Under the pieces are notes generated by a model that worked only from the letters and a program-made list of their open reading frames with translations, had not been told where the DNA came from and made no database searches. From an uncultured Prevotella sp. (lineage in GTDB: Bacteria; Bacteroidota; Bacteroidia; Bacteroidales; Bacteroidaceae), in the NCBI GenBank assembly GCA_900551055.1, contig URUK01000005.1, forward strand, positions 1-64,000: a stretch of 64,000 nt of DNA, read 5' to 3'. Made by a program: the position numbers and the translations under genes. The number at the start of each line of letters is the position of its first letter. The first letter of the stretch is position 1. This document shows positions 17,313-27,252 of the stretch, one piece after another.

Positions 17313-19900
17313 CAGTTCCTGAACGTCAGTCCGTCGCCGCCTGCATCCACAACGATGGGCTTGCTGCGGTCAACCGTACCTCCGAGCAGCTGCTTGCTCA
17401 GGTCATTGAGCATGTAACGCTGTATGGCGCGTTTTACGGGACGTGCTCCGAACTCGGGGTCGAAGCCTGCCGATGCGAGGAAGCTGATGGCCGCCGGGGT
17501 TACGTCGAGCGTCACGTCCTGCTGCTCCAGCATCTTCTTTACGCCGTTCACCTGAAGGGTTACAACGTCGGCAATCTGCTCTTTCGTCAGCGGAAGGAAC
17601 ATTATGGTCTCGTCGATACGGTTCAGGAACTCCGGACGGATGGTCTTCTTCAGCATTTCCATCACCGTTTTCTTCGTCTTCTCGATGACAGAGTCGCGGT
17701 TGAAGTCGTTAATCTGCTCGAACTCCGACTGTATGTACTGGCTTCCGAGGTTTGAAGTCATTATGATGATGGTGTTCTTGAAGTTCACCGTGCGCCCCTT
17801 GTTGTCGGTCAGCCGGCCGTCATCCAGCACCTGCAAGAGGATGTTGAACACGTCGGGATGCGCCTTCTCAATCTCGTCGAACAGCACAACGGAGTAGGGC
17901 TTGCGCCTTACCGCCTCGGTAAGTTGTCCGCCCTCGTCGTAGCCGACGTATCCGGGAGGCGCACCGATGAGGCGCGACACGCTGAACTTCTCTTGGTATT
18001 CGCTCATGTCGATACGTGTCATCATCGTCTCGTCGTTGAACAGATACTCTGCAAGAGCCTTCGCCAGTTCGGTCTTTCCTACGCCGGTAGTACCGAGGAA
18101 GATGAACGATGCAATCGGCCTTTTCGGGTCTTGAAGGCCCGCGCGGCTGCGCCTTACGGCGTCGCTCACGGCAGTTATGGCCTCGTCTTGCCCTATTACG
18201 CGCTTGTGAAGCTCCTCTTCAAGGTGCAGTAGCTTGTCCTTCTCGCTCTGCATCATCCGCGTAACGGGTATGCCGGTCCAGCGGCTTACCACCTCGGCGA
18301 TGTCGTCTGCGGTCACCTCTTCGCGTATCATTGCGTTGCCGTCCTGCGTCGAACGCAGCTGCGCCTGTATGCTCTTGATGTCGTCTTCGAGCTGACGCAG
18401 ACGGCTGTAGCGTATCTCCGCCACGCGCTCGTAGTTGCCTTCGCGCTCGGCGCGCTCGGCCTCGAAGCGCAGTTGCTCCATCTGCTGCTTGTCCTGCTGT
18501 ATCTTGTTGACGAGCGCCTTCTCGCCTTCCCACTTGGCGCGGAATGCCTTTTCCTTGTCTTTCAGCTCCGCGATGTCCTTGTCGAGCTGGGCAATCTTGG
18601 ACTGGTCGTTCTCGCGCTTGATGGCCTCGCGCTCTATTTCGAGCTGCTTCAGGCGGCGAGTCAGTTCGTCAAGTTCCTCCGGCACGGAGTCACGTTCCAT
18701 GCGGAGCTTGGCCGCGGCCTCGTCCATCAGGTCGATGGCCTTGTCGGGCAGGAAACGGTCTGATATGTAACGCTCAGACAACTTGACGGCGGCTATGCAC
18801 GCATCGTCCTGGATACGCACCTTGTGGTGGTTCTCGTAACGCTCCTTCAGGCCGCGGAGGATGCTTATCGCGCTAAGTTCGTCAGGTTCGTCAACCATCA
18901 CCGTCTGGAACCTTCGCTCCAAAGCCTTGTCCTTCTCAAAGTATTTCTGATACTCGTTGAGCGTCGTCGCGCCGATAGAGCGCAGCTCGCCGCGCGCCAG
19001 CGCAGGCTTCAGGATGTTGGCTGCGTCCATCGCTCCCTCGCCGCCTCCTGCGCCCACGAGGGTGTGTATCTCGTCGATGAAGAGGATGATGCGGCCCTCA
19101 GAGTTGGTTACTTCTTTGATAACGCTCTTCAGGCGCTCCTCAAACTCGCCCTTGTACTTTGCTCCGGCCACGAGGGCGCCCATGTCGAGCGAGTAGAGCT
19201 GCTTGTCCTTAAGGTTCTCGGGCACGTCGCCGCGCACTATACGCTCGGCCAGTCCCTCGACGATGGCCGTCTTGCCGGTGCCCGGCTCACCTATTAATAT
19301 AGGGTTGTTCTTCGTCCGTCGCGAGAGGATTTGCAGCACGCGGCGTATCTCCTCGTCACGTCCTATGACGGGGTCGAGCTTGCCTTGGCGCGCCTCTTCA
19401 ACCAAATTCTTGGCGTATTTCTCAAGACTCTGGTAGTTGTCGTCGGCCGATTGCGACTGCACTTTCTGCCCTTGTCGCAGCTCGTTGACGGCCGCGCGCA
19501 TCTCCTTCTCGGTGCAACCGGCGTCCTTCAGAATGCGCGATGCGGTAGAGTTGACCGTGAGCAGAGCCAGCAGCAGCGGCTCTACTGACACGAACTCGTC
19601 GCCCATTTTCGTAGAGATGTCAACCGCCTTTTGCAGCACTTCGTTAGTGTCGTTGCCCAAATACGGCTGTCCTCCCTGAACGCGCGGCAAGCGGCTGATT
19701 TCGCGGTCGAGCACGTTCTCCACCTGCATGGCGTTCACGCCAAGCTTCGAGAATATGAAGTTGGCCACGTCCTTGGCCTTCGTCATCACTCCCTTAAGCA
19801 GGTGTACGGGCTCGATGGCCTGCTGGCCGCCGCGCTGCGCGGTGTTGACCGCCTCCTGGACGGCCTCTTGCGCCTTGATTGTAAACTTGTCGAATGTCAT
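17312..19900 (-). CDS. clpB: ATP-dependent disaggregase ClpB
   Basis: Hsp100 hexameric chaperone that pulls polypeptides out of aggregates together with DnaK. It has a Clp N-domain (1-145), NBD1 with Walker A GEPGTGKT at 204-211, a coiled-coil M domain (about 400-520), and NBD2 with GTTGVGKTE near 605. [13 protein letters not shown] is the conserved NBD2 pore loop. Length 862 is standard. The frame extends to 19963, but ATG 19900 ([13 protein letters not shown]) is preceded by AAAGGAGAAC, a good ribosome-binding site, and matches the family start. I saw no heat-shock operator. Confidence 0.97.
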   Translation of the reverse strand: MTFDKFTIKAQEAVQEAVNTAQRGGQQAIEPVHLLKGVMTKAKDVANFIFSKLGVNAMQVENVLDREISRLPRVQGGQPYLGNDTNEVLQKAVDISTKMGDEFVSVEPLLLALLTVNSTASRILKDAGCTEKEMRAAVNELRQGQKVQSQSADDNYQSLEKYAKNLVEEARQGKLDPVIGRDEEIRRVLQILSRRTKNNPILIGEPGTGKTAIVEGLAERIVRGDVPENLKDKQLYSLDMGALVAGAKYKGEFEERLKSVIKEVTNSEGRIILFIDEIHTLVGAGGGEGAMDAANILKPALARGELRSIGATTLNEYQKYFEKDKALERRFQTVMVDEPDELSAISILRGLKERYENHHKVRIQDDACIAAVKLSERYISDRFLPDKAIDLMDEAAAKLRMERDSVPEELDELTRRLKQLEIEREAIKRENDQSKIAQLDKDIAELKDKEKAFRAKWEGEKALVNKIQQDKQQMEQLRFEAERAEREGNYERVAEIRYSRLRQLEDDIKSIQAQLRSTQDGNAMIREEVTADDIAEVVSRWTGIPVTRMMQSEKDKLLHLEEELHKRVIGQDEAITAVSDAVRRSRAGLQDPKRPIASFIFLGTTGVGKTELAKALAEYLFNDETMMTRIDMSEYQEKFSVSRLIGAPPGYVGYDEGGQLTEAVRRKPYSVVLFDEIEKAHPDVFNILLQVLDDGRLTDNKGRTVNFKNTIIIMTSNLGSQYIQSEFEQINDFNRDSVIEKTKKTVMEMLKKTIRPEFLNRIDETIMFLPLTKEQIADVVTLQVNGVKKMLEQQDVTLDVTPAAISFLASAGFDPEFGARPVKRAIQRYMLNDLSKQLLGGTVDRSKPIVVDAGGDGLTFRN

Positions 19901-20049
19901 ATTTTGTTCTCCTTTCTTTCTTCTTTTTCTGTGCTTTGTGTTATCCGTCAACCATTGTTTCAAAATGCGTGCCCGTGCATCCGCACTGCCATTCTGTCTT
20001 ACAAGAGAGACAAAATGGCATATTTTACAACGCTATACGTATGCTGTCT

Positions 20050-20150
20050 GTAACCGCCTGATAGTCAACGCCTTTCCAATATGCCGCCTTTTACCTTCCA
20101 AAAGGTGGCCTTTTAGCGTGTAAAACATGGCCTTTGACCTTCCAATTTGT
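20050..20150. repeat. 22-bp dyad repeat array with the same lead-in as 9135
   Basis: GATAGTCAACGCCTTTCCA and ATATGCCGCCTTTTA almost repeat 9149-9182, followed by AAAAGGTGGCCTTTTAGC and AAAACATGGCC units. Confidence 0.8.
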
Positions 20151-20156
20151 CGTGTT

Positions 20157-20268
20157 TTGAATTGAGAGTTGAGAATGAGGAATTGATAATTATGATTTGC
20201 CTTGTTGGCAAGTAGTCTTAAAGGTAATCATAATTTCTCATTTTCAATTCTCAATTTTCAATTTTCAA
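20157..20268. repeat. Inverted TTGAGAG/TTGAGAA heptad repeat upstream of xpt
   Basis: Left arm 20158-20197 and right arm 20226-20267 are complementary and related to the 14272-14428 element, including the inner AATTATGATT / AATCATAATT. Confidence 0.8.
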
Positions 20269-20460
20269 GAAGGGAGGGAGCTTGATTGCCTGTTGTCAGT
20301 TAACAATAAATGATGCGTTCGGTAATAGCCAAACAGCATTGAGGTTGATGGTATATATCCAAATACTTCATTGCAGATACCCTGCAAGACATTTGGCTTT
20401 AACTCCTTAGCGAGTGAAACGAGCGATAATTTCTATAACTCCTTTAACTTCTACATAAAA
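20269..20460. other. Gap before xpt, no gene; repeat fragment at its end
   Basis: 20269-20400 shows no gene or known RNA. At 20401-20455, AACTCCTTAGCGAGTGAAAC and following bases are the reverse complement of part of 12322-12348, a solitary arm of the GGAGTT repeat family. No purine-riboswitch core is seen. Confidence 0.5.
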
Positions 20461-20465
20461 ACATT

Positions 20466-20473
20466 TATCTTTG
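20466..20473 (+). promoter_or_regulatory. -7 box of xpt
   Basis: TATCTTTG, 26 bases before ATG 20499; the -33 region holds the repeat fragment and no clear TTG. Confidence 0.5.
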
Positions 20474-20498
20474 CACGGACTGTTATAATGGTAAGGAA

Positions 20499-21065
20499 AT
20501 GAAAGAATTGGAAGAGCGCATATTGCGCGACGGGAAGTGCCTTGAGGGCGGAGTGCTCAAGGTTGACAGTTTTGTGAACCACCAGATTGACCCGATGCTG
20601 ATGCAGGCGGTGGCTGACGAGTTTGCAATGCGTTTCAGCGGAGAGGGCGTGAACAAGATACTCACCGTTGAGGCGAGCGGCATTGCTCCGGCGGTGCTTG
20701 TGGGTTGCAGGCTCGGTGTGCCCGTGGTGTTCGCAAAGAAGAAACGGCCCGTGACGATGGAAGGTATGCTTGCGGCGGAGGTTTATTCGTTTACCAAGCG
20801 GCAGACGTACACCATCTGCGTCAGCAGTGAGTTCCTGCACAAGGGCGACAGGGTGCTGTTCATCGACGATTTCCTTGCCAACGGCAACGCCGCCAAGGGT
20901 ATTATGGAGCTTGTAAGGCAGGCCGGTGCCGAACTTGCAGGCATGGGTTTCGTCATAGAAAAGTCGTTCCAGCACGGCGGCGACTACCTGCGTGGCGAGG
21001 GGATAAAGGTAGAGTCGCTCGCGGTTGTCGACAGTCTTGACAACTGCGAGATACGTCTGCGGTGA
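20499..21065 (+). CDS. xpt: Xanthine phosphoribosyltransferase
   Basis: Purine salvage: makes XMP from xanthine and PRPP in the cytoplasm. At 188 residues with LEGGVLKVDSFVNHQIDPML near the N-terminus and the PRPP-binding VLFIDDFLANGNAAKG near residues 125-140, it fits Xpt of the Bacillus type. AAGGAA precedes ATG 20499. It is the last housekeeping gene before the polysaccharide locus; the 550-base gap after it suggests separate transcription. Confidence 0.93.
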   Translation: MKELEERILRDGKCLEGGVLKVDSFVNHQIDPMLMQAVADEFAMRFSGEGVNKILTVEASGIAPAVLVGCRLGVPVVFAKKKRPVTMEGMLAAEVYSFTKRQTYTICVSSEFLHKGDRVLFIDDFLANGNAAKGIMELVRQAGAELAGMGFVIEKSFQHGGDYLRGEGIKVESLAVVDSLDNCEIRLR

Positions 21066-21199
21066 GCATCGGCATGCTCATGTGGCATCGGCGGAAATGT
21101 GTGGCTTGTCAGGTCGTGGCGAGACCGTTAAAAACGGACTGTAGAATAAATTTAACCAAAAAAACTTCCGCGTAGCCGTTTCATGTCAGATACTTTTTA

Positions 21200-21207
21200 T
21201 AACTTTG
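21200..21207 (+). promoter_or_regulatory. -7 box of the polysaccharide locus
   Basis: TAACTTTG, with no convincing -33 TTG. Transcription from here would give a leader of about 400 bases before the NusG-like gene. Confidence 0.5.
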
Positions 21208-21214
21208 CAGCCGT

Positions 21215-21615
21215 ATGGCTGCTTCATGTTATGAAGTATGAAGAGAAAAGCCATTTTGAAAAAGGATTGATAGATAATTGAAAGTGAATGTCATCCGTAT
21301 GTTGCCAACAAACTAAACGCGTCAAACATCAAGACTTGTTGTTCTGCTGTGCAATAGGATGCGTTTCGCACTGCGAAAGGCCACGTTCACTAAGTTAAAA
21401 ACACTGTGGTATGGGAATGGATGTAGTGAAGCCGGTGCGGCTTCGTTCATTATGCCACATAACAACGGCGGATATTTGCTGCTGAGGTTCTTCCGGAATA
21501 CCGTCGCTATACCTGCAAAAAGGTTTCTGATAACCCTCGTGCGCCGGCATGAGGGGAAGGATGAAAACGCACATCAACAGCCGGGGCAACGGCTGCTTTA
21601 CCACCTCTTATTATC
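21215..21615 (+). promoter_or_regulatory. Long leader of the NusG-like gene
   Basis: About 400 bases without a convincing gene. Short hairpins are visible: TTTCGCACTGCGAAA (about 21364-21378, also part of a GGCC-family repeat unit), GAAGCCGGTGCGGCTTC (about 21430-21446) and CAGCCGGGGCAACGGCTG near 21580. In Bacteroides capsule loci the UpxY antiterminators act on such long leaders; by analogy this could be the recruitment region. A frame at 21359-21619 is probably not real. Confidence 0.4.
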
Positions 21616-23190
21616 ATGACCGTTACCATGCGGACAGACTCTGCAGAGCGTACAGCCGACAGGCAGACGGTACGCGACAGGCTTGACAACGCCGACTTCA
21701 GCTGGTTTGTTGTGGCGTCGCTTCCCCATCAGGAAAAGAAGCTCGCCTCGATGCTGATGAAATACAGGGAAGAGAGCGGAAACCTGCTTGAAGTGTACAG
21801 CCCGACGCACACCACGGTGAAAGTGGAGCGCAACGGCAAGAGGGAGTGCAGGCCGCTGCTGGCAGGCCGTGTGTTCGTGCTTTCAACCGAACAGGTGATA
21901 GTAAACTTCATCGAAAAGCATTATCCCGACGGCTTCATACTCTACGACCGCAGGGACACAGCCTCGGGAAAAGCGCGCTACCTTACCATACCCGAACCGC
22001 AGATGCGCCTTTTTAAGGACTTTAACGAGAATTATGCCGAGCAGGCCGTCATCCTTGAACGCCCTTACACAGACTACGCTTTCAACCCCAAAACAAACGA
22101 GCCGAACGACATCGTGAAAGTAATTGACGGGCCGCTGGCAGGACACAATGGCTACTTGGTGCGCTTCGGAAGAAGCCGCGGATTGGTGTTCAGAATGGAA
22201 ACGCATGGCGGAAGGGGACACGTCGCCATATCGATACCCGACATCTGGCGCTTCCGTGTAGTGCGTCTGCACAACGCCGAGGGCGACCGGCAAGCCGTCG
22301 GAACGGTGAAGGAGCGCGCCGTAGACCTGCTTATAGGCATTATTGAGAGCTGCGGATACGGCGAAAATACGCTGCCTGTGCTTTATGAAATTACCGGTTA
22401 CCTCTCTGCAACGCCCACATTGACAGGGCTTTGCAAAGATTTAGAGAAAAAAGGGCACTTGCAGCTTGCGCAAAGGCTGACCCGGCTTGGCACGAAAGAA
22501 GCTTCGATAGTGATGAACCTCATGCGTTACGAGCACGACAATCCCGGCTATGTAAGCGCAAACTGGAAGGAACAGGTGATGCGTCCGTTCCTGACGCCCA
22601 CTTCAGGTGTTGAGATGGACGGCGGCCAAGAGGAGACTTGCCTTCAGCACGGCGGCTTTACGGAAATAATAAGGAAAGTTGACGTAACCGAACAGGCGTT
22701 TTATCCGAGCGAGGGTAGGGAAGAACAGACCGTCACAACATATTATGCCCATGTCGGAATAATGCCGAACTGCGCCAACACGGGCTGCACCCTGTTCGCC
22801 AACTGGGATGCTTTCCTCGACAAATATTTCCACACCGAGGGCAAGGCTAACGAGAAACTGCTGAAAGGTACAACGTCTTTCGCCGCAGTAAAAACCGGCA
22901 GCGAAAGGCCGGACGACAAGACAATAGAGTCTTTTCGCAACTTCGCGCCCACATTATATAATATCCTTTCAGACACAGCTTCCGAAGTGCAGGCTGTCAA
23001 AGGCTTCAATGCAGGGGGACATACGTTGAACGTTCTCGCCATAGAAACCGCCGGAACGGATGCCGCCTCCATTGAAACCGCCAAGGAAAAACTTATAACT
23101 ACCTGCGTAAACGCCTGCAAGGAGATAAACTCCACGGCACGCATCGCCGTGTGGCGCAGGTATTTGCGCACAGTGTGGCTGCATGTATAA
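21616..23190 (+). CDS. NusG/UpxY-like transcription antiterminator with a large C-terminal extension
   Basis: Predicted to ride on RNA polymerase and promote transcription of the polysaccharide locus it heads. Residues 28-~150 resemble the NusG N-terminal domain (FSWFVVASLPHQEKKLASML; LLAGRVFVLST), and a KOW-type segment NDIVKVIDGPLAGHNGYLV starts near residue 163. UpxY and NusG proteins are usually about 160-190 residues; this one has 524. The extra ~330 residues match nothing I recognise, have no membrane segment, and include four cysteines within a C-x(n)-C pattern (ETCLQHGG, PNCANTGCTLF). A 222-base gap with repeats separates it from the flippase gene. Function is inferred from domain and position. 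Confidence 0.7.
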   Translation: MTVTMRTDSAERTADRQTVRDRLDNADFSWFVVASLPHQEKKLASMLMKYREESGNLLEVYSPTHTTVKVERNGKRECRPLLAGRVFVLSTEQVIVNFIEKHYPDGFILYDRRDTASGKARYLTIPEPQMRLFKDFNENYAEQAVILERPYTDYAFNPKTNEPNDIVKVIDGPLAGHNGYLVRFGRSRGLVFRMETHGGRGHVAISIPDIWRFRVVRLHNAEGDRQAVGTVKERAVDLLIGIIESCGYGENTLPVLYEITGYLSATPTLTGLCKDLEKKGHLQLAQRLTRLGTKEASIVMNLMRYEHDNPGYVSANWKEQVMRPFLTPTSGVEMDGGQEETCLQHGGFTEIIRKVDVTEQAFYPSEGREEQTVTTYYAHVGIMPNCANTGCTLFANWDAFLDKYFHTEGKANEKLLKGTTSFAAVKTGSERPDDKTIESFRNFAPTLYNILSDTASEVQAVKGFNAGGHTLNVLAIETAGTDAASIETAKEKLITTCVNACKEINSTARIAVWRRYLRTVWLHV

Positions 23191-23322
23191 AAAGTAAAAA
23201 GGTAAAAAAGTAGAAATGTAAAAACTGAAAAATCCAATTGCTTTGCTGTAAGCATTCGGCAAGGCCATTGTCAAAAATCCTTTACCTCCTTACTCCTTCT
23301 CTCCTTTTACTCCTTATTAAAA
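23189..23322. repeat. Inverted AAAGGTA/AAAAGTA repeat between the NusG-like gene and wzx
   Basis: A left arm of AAAAAGGTAAAAAAGTAG-type units (23189-23226) and a right arm TTTACCTCCTTACTCC... (about 23281-23320). Related one-sided DNA is at 59335-59395. It lies within the presumed operon. Confidence 0.7.
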
Positions 23323-23412
23323 ATACTGATGGCAGCCTAACGGCCTCGCCGTTTCGCAACATTTCCCGGCAAAGCCGGCACCGGTTGCCATCACTTTCCC
23401 TTTATTTTTCAC

Positions 23413-24951
23413 ATGACCGACGCTTCAACAAACAACAAGCGTATAGCCAAGAACACGCTGCTGCTGTATGTTCGCACGCTGTTCATAATGCTTGTCACGC
23501 TCTATACCTCGAGGGTGGTGCTGGCCGAGCTGGGAATTAAAGATTACGGTATCTACAATGTCGTGGGCGGCGTTGTTATGATGTTCTCGTTCCTTAACAA
23601 CTGTATGTCATCGGCCACCCAGCGGTTCATGACCTTCGAGCTTGGACGCAGCGACATGGACAGGTTGAAGAAAGTGTTTGCGGCCTCGCTCAACATACAT
23701 ATCACGATAGGCATAATAATCGTCATCCTTGCCGAGACCATAGGTCTTTGGTTCGTCAACTACAAGTTAGTAATAGCTCCCGACAGGATGGCGGCGGCCA
23801 ACTGGGTTTACCAGTTCTCGATACTAACGTTTTGCGTGAACATCATACAAGTGCCGTACAACGCCGTACTGATAGCGCATGAGAAAATGAGTGTGTATGC
23901 CTACATCAGCATACTGGAGGCGTTTTTTAAACTCGGTATTGTCTACCTGCTCGTGATAGTACCTGCAGACAAGCTCATCGCTTACGGCATCCTCGTGTTT
24001 GCCGTGCAACTGATAATTCGTGGCATCTATCAAGTTTATTGCCGCCGTCATTACATTGAAAGCAAGTTTTGGCTGTTTTGGGACAGGGACCTGTACAGAC
24101 AGATGTCAGGCTTTGCCGGCTGGAACCTTTTCGGCAGCGTCGCGTGGCTGTTGCGCGACCAAGGGTTGAACATCGTGCTCAACCTGTTTTTCGGTACGGC
24201 GATAAACGCTGCGCGCGGAGTGGCGTCGCAGGTGTCAAGTGCCGTCATGGGATTCATTTCAAATTTCCAAGTGGCTTTGAACCCACAGATAACCAAGAAC
24301 TATGCGACAGGCAATATACCTGAAATGGAAAAACTGTCCTATCTCGGCATCAAGTTCTCTTTCCTGTTGTTGTTCACTATGGCTTTCCCGCTTTGCCTGA
24401 ACATTGACTACGTACTTCATTTGTGGCTTGTTGAAGTGCCGGATTATACGGCCTTGTTCATAATTCTCATAATGGTTGATTCGCTTGCAGGAAACCTGTT
24501 TGGCGTACCACTCATGACATCGCTGTCGGCAACAGGAAAAATCAGGAATTACCAGATAGTGGTCAGCTGCATCATTCTCTGCATACTTCCTGCCGGATAT
24601 GTCGCTTTGCGACTTGGATGCGATGCGCCGTTCGTATTCTACATTTCCATCGTGTTCACATTGATTTCCGGCTTCGTGCGCTTCCTTTTCTGCCGTAAGC
24701 AGATTGGCTATTCGTTGAGGAGAATGGCAAGTGAGGTGTTGTTGCCTATAGCCGGCGTTTCGATACTGTCGTTGCCGTTACCAATTGTTATAAAAAGCTT
24801 TTGGTTAGAGGCACAGACGTTTGCCAACTTCATACAGCTCTGTGCTATAGCCGTCATGATAACCATCGCCGTGTCATGGTTTGTAGGTCTCAAAGCCCAC
24901 GAGCGCCAGACATTGGTAAATGTGGTCAAGAACAAATTGCACAAGAAATGA
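23413..24951 (+). CDS. Wzx-type oligosaccharide flippase
   Basis: A 512-residue integral membrane protein with about 12-14 hydrophobic segments and the MVF/MATE-like start NTLLLYVRTLFIMLVTLYTS common in polysaccharide flippases of Bacteroidota. It should move lipid-linked repeat units across the inner membrane. GIYNVVGGVVMMFSFLNNCM near residues 50-70 is typical of this subgroup. It is the first structural gene of the locus, and its stop overlaps the next ATG (ATGA), so translation is likely coupled. Confidence 0.88.
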   Translation: MTDASTNNKRIAKNTLLLYVRTLFIMLVTLYTSRVVLAELGIKDYGIYNVVGGVVMMFSFLNNCMSSATQRFMTFELGRSDMDRLKKVFAASLNIHITIGIIIVILAETIGLWFVNYKLVIAPDRMAAANWVYQFSILTFCVNIIQVPYNAVLIAHEKMSVYAYISILEAFFKLGIVYLLVIVPADKLIAYGILVFAVQLIIRGIYQVYCRRHYIESKFWLFWDRDLYRQMSGFAGWNLFGSVAWLLRDQGLNIVLNLFFGTAINAARGVASQVSSAVMGFISNFQVALNPQITKNYATGNIPEMEKLSYLGIKFSFLLLFTMAFPLCLNIDYVLHLWLVEVPDYTALFIILIMVDSLAGNLFGVPLMTSLSATGKIRNYQIVVSCIILCILPAGYVALRLGCDAPFVFYISIVFTLISGFVRFLFCRKQIGYSLRRMASEVLLPIAGVSILSLPLPIVIKSFWLEAQTFANFIQLCAIAVMITIAVSWFVGLKAHERQTLVNVVKNKLHKK

Positions 24952-26090
24952 AACAGATTTGCGACTTTCGGCAGTGTACGGGTTGCGGATTGTGTGCCGC
25001 ACGATGTCCCAAGCAATGTATTACCATGAGAGCAGGACGTCTTGGTCATGTATATCCTTGCATAGACCAAACCAGGTGCATAGACTGCGGACTTTGCAAG
25101 AAAAGCTGTCCTTCATTGCATGTGCCGGAACGTCAAAGGCCACTGTCGGCATATGCAGCATGGTCGAAAGACAGCGACGACTACAAGAGCAGCACTTCTG
25201 GTGGGGCGGCGTCTGTATTTACACAATGGGTCTTGAAGAACGGTGGTGTAGTTTATGGATGCACTGTATTGCCGGGTGCTAAAATCAGCCATGTCCGCAT
25301 TGATAATGCGGAGGACGCATCTAGACTGAAAGGTTCTAAATACGTGCAGAGCAGCATAATGGAAGTGTTGCCGAATATCAGACAAGATGTCAAAAGCGGA
25401 CTAAAAGTCCTTTTTATCGGCACTCCGTGTCAGGTGGCAGCCGTAAAAGGGATGTTCAGGCAACACCCAGACAACCTTATTCTTATTGACATAATCTGCC
25501 ACGGTGTGCCGTCAAACAAATGGCTTACTGACTATATCAACAAATACCTTAAAATTGACATTGGCAAAGTTACGTCCGTGAAGTTCAGAACAACCAATGC
25601 TTACCAACTTTGTGTTTATGATAATGACCGATTATTGTATAAGTCAGGAAGTTTGTGGCAGCATAGGTACGAGGACTTGTACATGGACACTTTCATTGAT
25701 TGCTTTACCAATCGTGACAGTTGTTTTAATTGCCATTATGCCAGCCCTGAACGGATTTCAGACATTACTATTGGCGATTTCTGGGGGCTGGGCAAAGATT
25801 CTGACGACAGCTATATTCCCGAACACAAGTACGGGGTTTCCTGCATTTTGCCCATAACAGAAAGAGGCTTGGCGTTGCTTGATGAAGTTAAGGAACACCT
25901 GAACATTTATGAAAGACCTGTGCAGGAAGCGGTCAACGGCAACGACCAGCTGCGCCATCCTAAAGCCATTGACTGGCGGATAAAACTGTTCCGCCGCTTG
26001 TGTGGTTTTGCTTCTGTTGGACTTGCTTACAGATTGGTGATGGCGGACAAGATAGCCAAAAACAAGATAAAGAAACTGATAAAACGATGA
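24948..26090 (+). CDS. F420 hydrogenase/dehydrogenase beta-subunit-like iron-sulphur protein (copy 1)
   Basis: A 380-residue redox protein. Two ferredoxin motifs bind [4Fe-4S] clusters: Cys 10/13/16/20 and 44/47/50/54. The rest matches the FrhB/FpoF beta-subunit C-terminal family (VLFIGTPCQVAAVKG; IDIICHGVPS; DITIGDFWG). Bacteroidota do not make F420, so the flavin domain probably uses another donor. The family is frequent in surface-polysaccharide clusters beside pyruvyl transferases. ATG 24948 overlaps the wzx stop by 4 bases; the stop in turn overlaps ATG 26087. A second copy is at 33506. Confidence 0.85.
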   Translation: MKQICDFRQCTGCGLCAARCPKQCITMRAGRLGHVYPCIDQTRCIDCGLCKKSCPSLHVPERQRPLSAYAAWSKDSDDYKSSTSGGAASVFTQWVLKNGGVVYGCTVLPGAKISHVRIDNAEDASRLKGSKYVQSSIMEVLPNIRQDVKSGLKVLFIGTPCQVAAVKGMFRQHPDNLILIDIICHGVPSNKWLTDYINKYLKIDIGKVTSVKFRTTNAYQLCVYDNDRLLYKSGSLWQHRYEDLYMDTFIDCFTNRDSCFNCHYASPERISDITIGDFWGLGKDSDDSYIPEHKYGVSCILPITERGLALLDEVKEHLNIYERPVQEAVNGNDQLRHPKAIDWRIKLFRRLCGFASVGLAYRLVMADKIAKNKIKKLIKR

Positions 26091-27214
26091 AGATAGGGAT
26101 AATAACGTTTCATGCCTCGTTCAACTACGGCTCAATGCTCCAGGCTTGGGCCTTGCAGACATTCCTGGAAAAACAAGGGCATGAGGTGAAGATAATTAAT
26201 TACAGGCAGAAGTCGCAGAAGACAGGCTATGACAAGCCGATAACGTTCAGCTCGCTGCCGAACGTCAAACGCAGCGTGAAAAGGATTTTGCTGGCTCCGG
26301 CTACGATAGGGTCGCTTTACCGCAAGTGGAATTTGTTTGACAGATTCATGCAAAGATGGCTGAACCTGACAGAAGAATACAATACGCTTGATGAGCTTAA
26401 ACAAGCACATTTCGGCCTTGATGTTCTGATAACGGGCAGCGACCAGATATGGAACACGACGGTTTTCGATTTCAGCGAAGCCTATTTCGGCACGTTCGTT
26501 GACGGCAATACGATGAAAATAGCTTACGCCCCGTCTATGGGACCTACTCCTGAGAGTCAGGATGTGGCCTACCTGAAGAAACTGCTCAATGGCTATAAGG
26601 CCGTGTCTGTACGTGAGGAACGGACTAGGAATTTCCTTGAGGACAACAGCATTTGCGGCAACGTCTGCGTCGTGCTTGATCCGACTATGCTCCTTGACGC
26701 CGCAGATTATAACGTTTTATACGACAAGAAACCGCTGATTGACGGGCAATACGTGTTCTATTACACGCCAGGCTTCGGGCCGCGTCACGAATTTCTCCGT
26801 GAGGCCGCATATATAGGCAAGCAGCTTGGTCTGCCCGTGGTCTGCGACAACTGCTATACGCCGGGGGCTTTATGCGGCTATGACAATATTCATCCTCACG
26901 TAGCCACCGGCCCGGCAGAGTTTCTCAATCTCGTGAAGAATGCCACAGTAGTCTGCGGCGCGTCGTTCCACCTTATGGTGTTTTCCATCATATTTCACAA
27001 GGATTTCTACTGCATGAACGGAGACGTTGACAGTCGCATGAACAATCTTATGAAAACCCTTTGCCTTGAAGACCGTATCTGGAGCATAACCGACAAGGGC
27101 CGCAATCGCATTGCTCCGACCGAATACACTGCGGCTTCTGCAGAGGCGTACTTAAGGGAGAAGAGCAAGTCGCAGGAGTTTCTGAAAGATGCGTTAACGG
27201 GATTAAACAAATGA
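26087..27214 (+). CDS. Polysaccharide pyruvyl transferase family protein (copy 1)
   Basis: A 375-residue WcaK/CsaB-type protein, predicted to transfer a pyruvyl ketal (or related group) to a sugar of the repeat unit. Typical motifs: ITFHASFNYGSMLQAWALQ at the N-terminus, VLITGSDQIWN near residues 115-125 and GASFHLMVFSIIF near 290. The C-terminal part fits the GT-B-like fold of the family. It is coupled by overlap to the F420-like gene upstream. Frames up to 26000 extend inside the upstream gene and are not the real start. Confidence 0.87.
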   Translation: MKIGIITFHASFNYGSMLQAWALQTFLEKQGHEVKIINYRQKSQKTGYDKPITFSSLPNVKRSVKRILLAPATIGSLYRKWNLFDRFMQRWLNLTEEYNTLDELKQAHFGLDVLITGSDQIWNTTVFDFSEAYFGTFVDGNTMKIAYAPSMGPTPESQDVAYLKKLLNGYKAVSVREERTRNFLEDNSICGNVCVVLDPTMLLDAADYNVLYDKKPLIDGQYVFYYTPGFGPRHEFLREAAYIGKQLGLPVVCDNCYTPGALCGYDNIHPHVATGPAEFLNLVKNATVVCGASFHLMVFSIIFHKDFYCMNGDVDSRMNNLMKTLCLEDRIWSITDKGRNRIAPTEYTAASAEAYLREKSKSQEFLKDALTGLNK

Positions 27215-27252
27215 CTTGCGATTTTATAAATTCAACCCAACAAACCATCACA

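Noticed and set aside
20269..20498. Purine riboswitch before xpt
   Set aside because: No three-way junction with the conserved loops could be found; the gap is mostly repeat DNA.
21359..21619. 86-codon frame in the leader of the NusG-like gene
   Set aside because: It begins inside a dyad repeat unit, shows no protein-like composition or motif and overlaps the next start.
24948..26090. Genuine coenzyme F420 metabolism
   Set aside because: No F420 biosynthesis genes are present and Bacteroidota do not use F420; the name only reflects the domain family.
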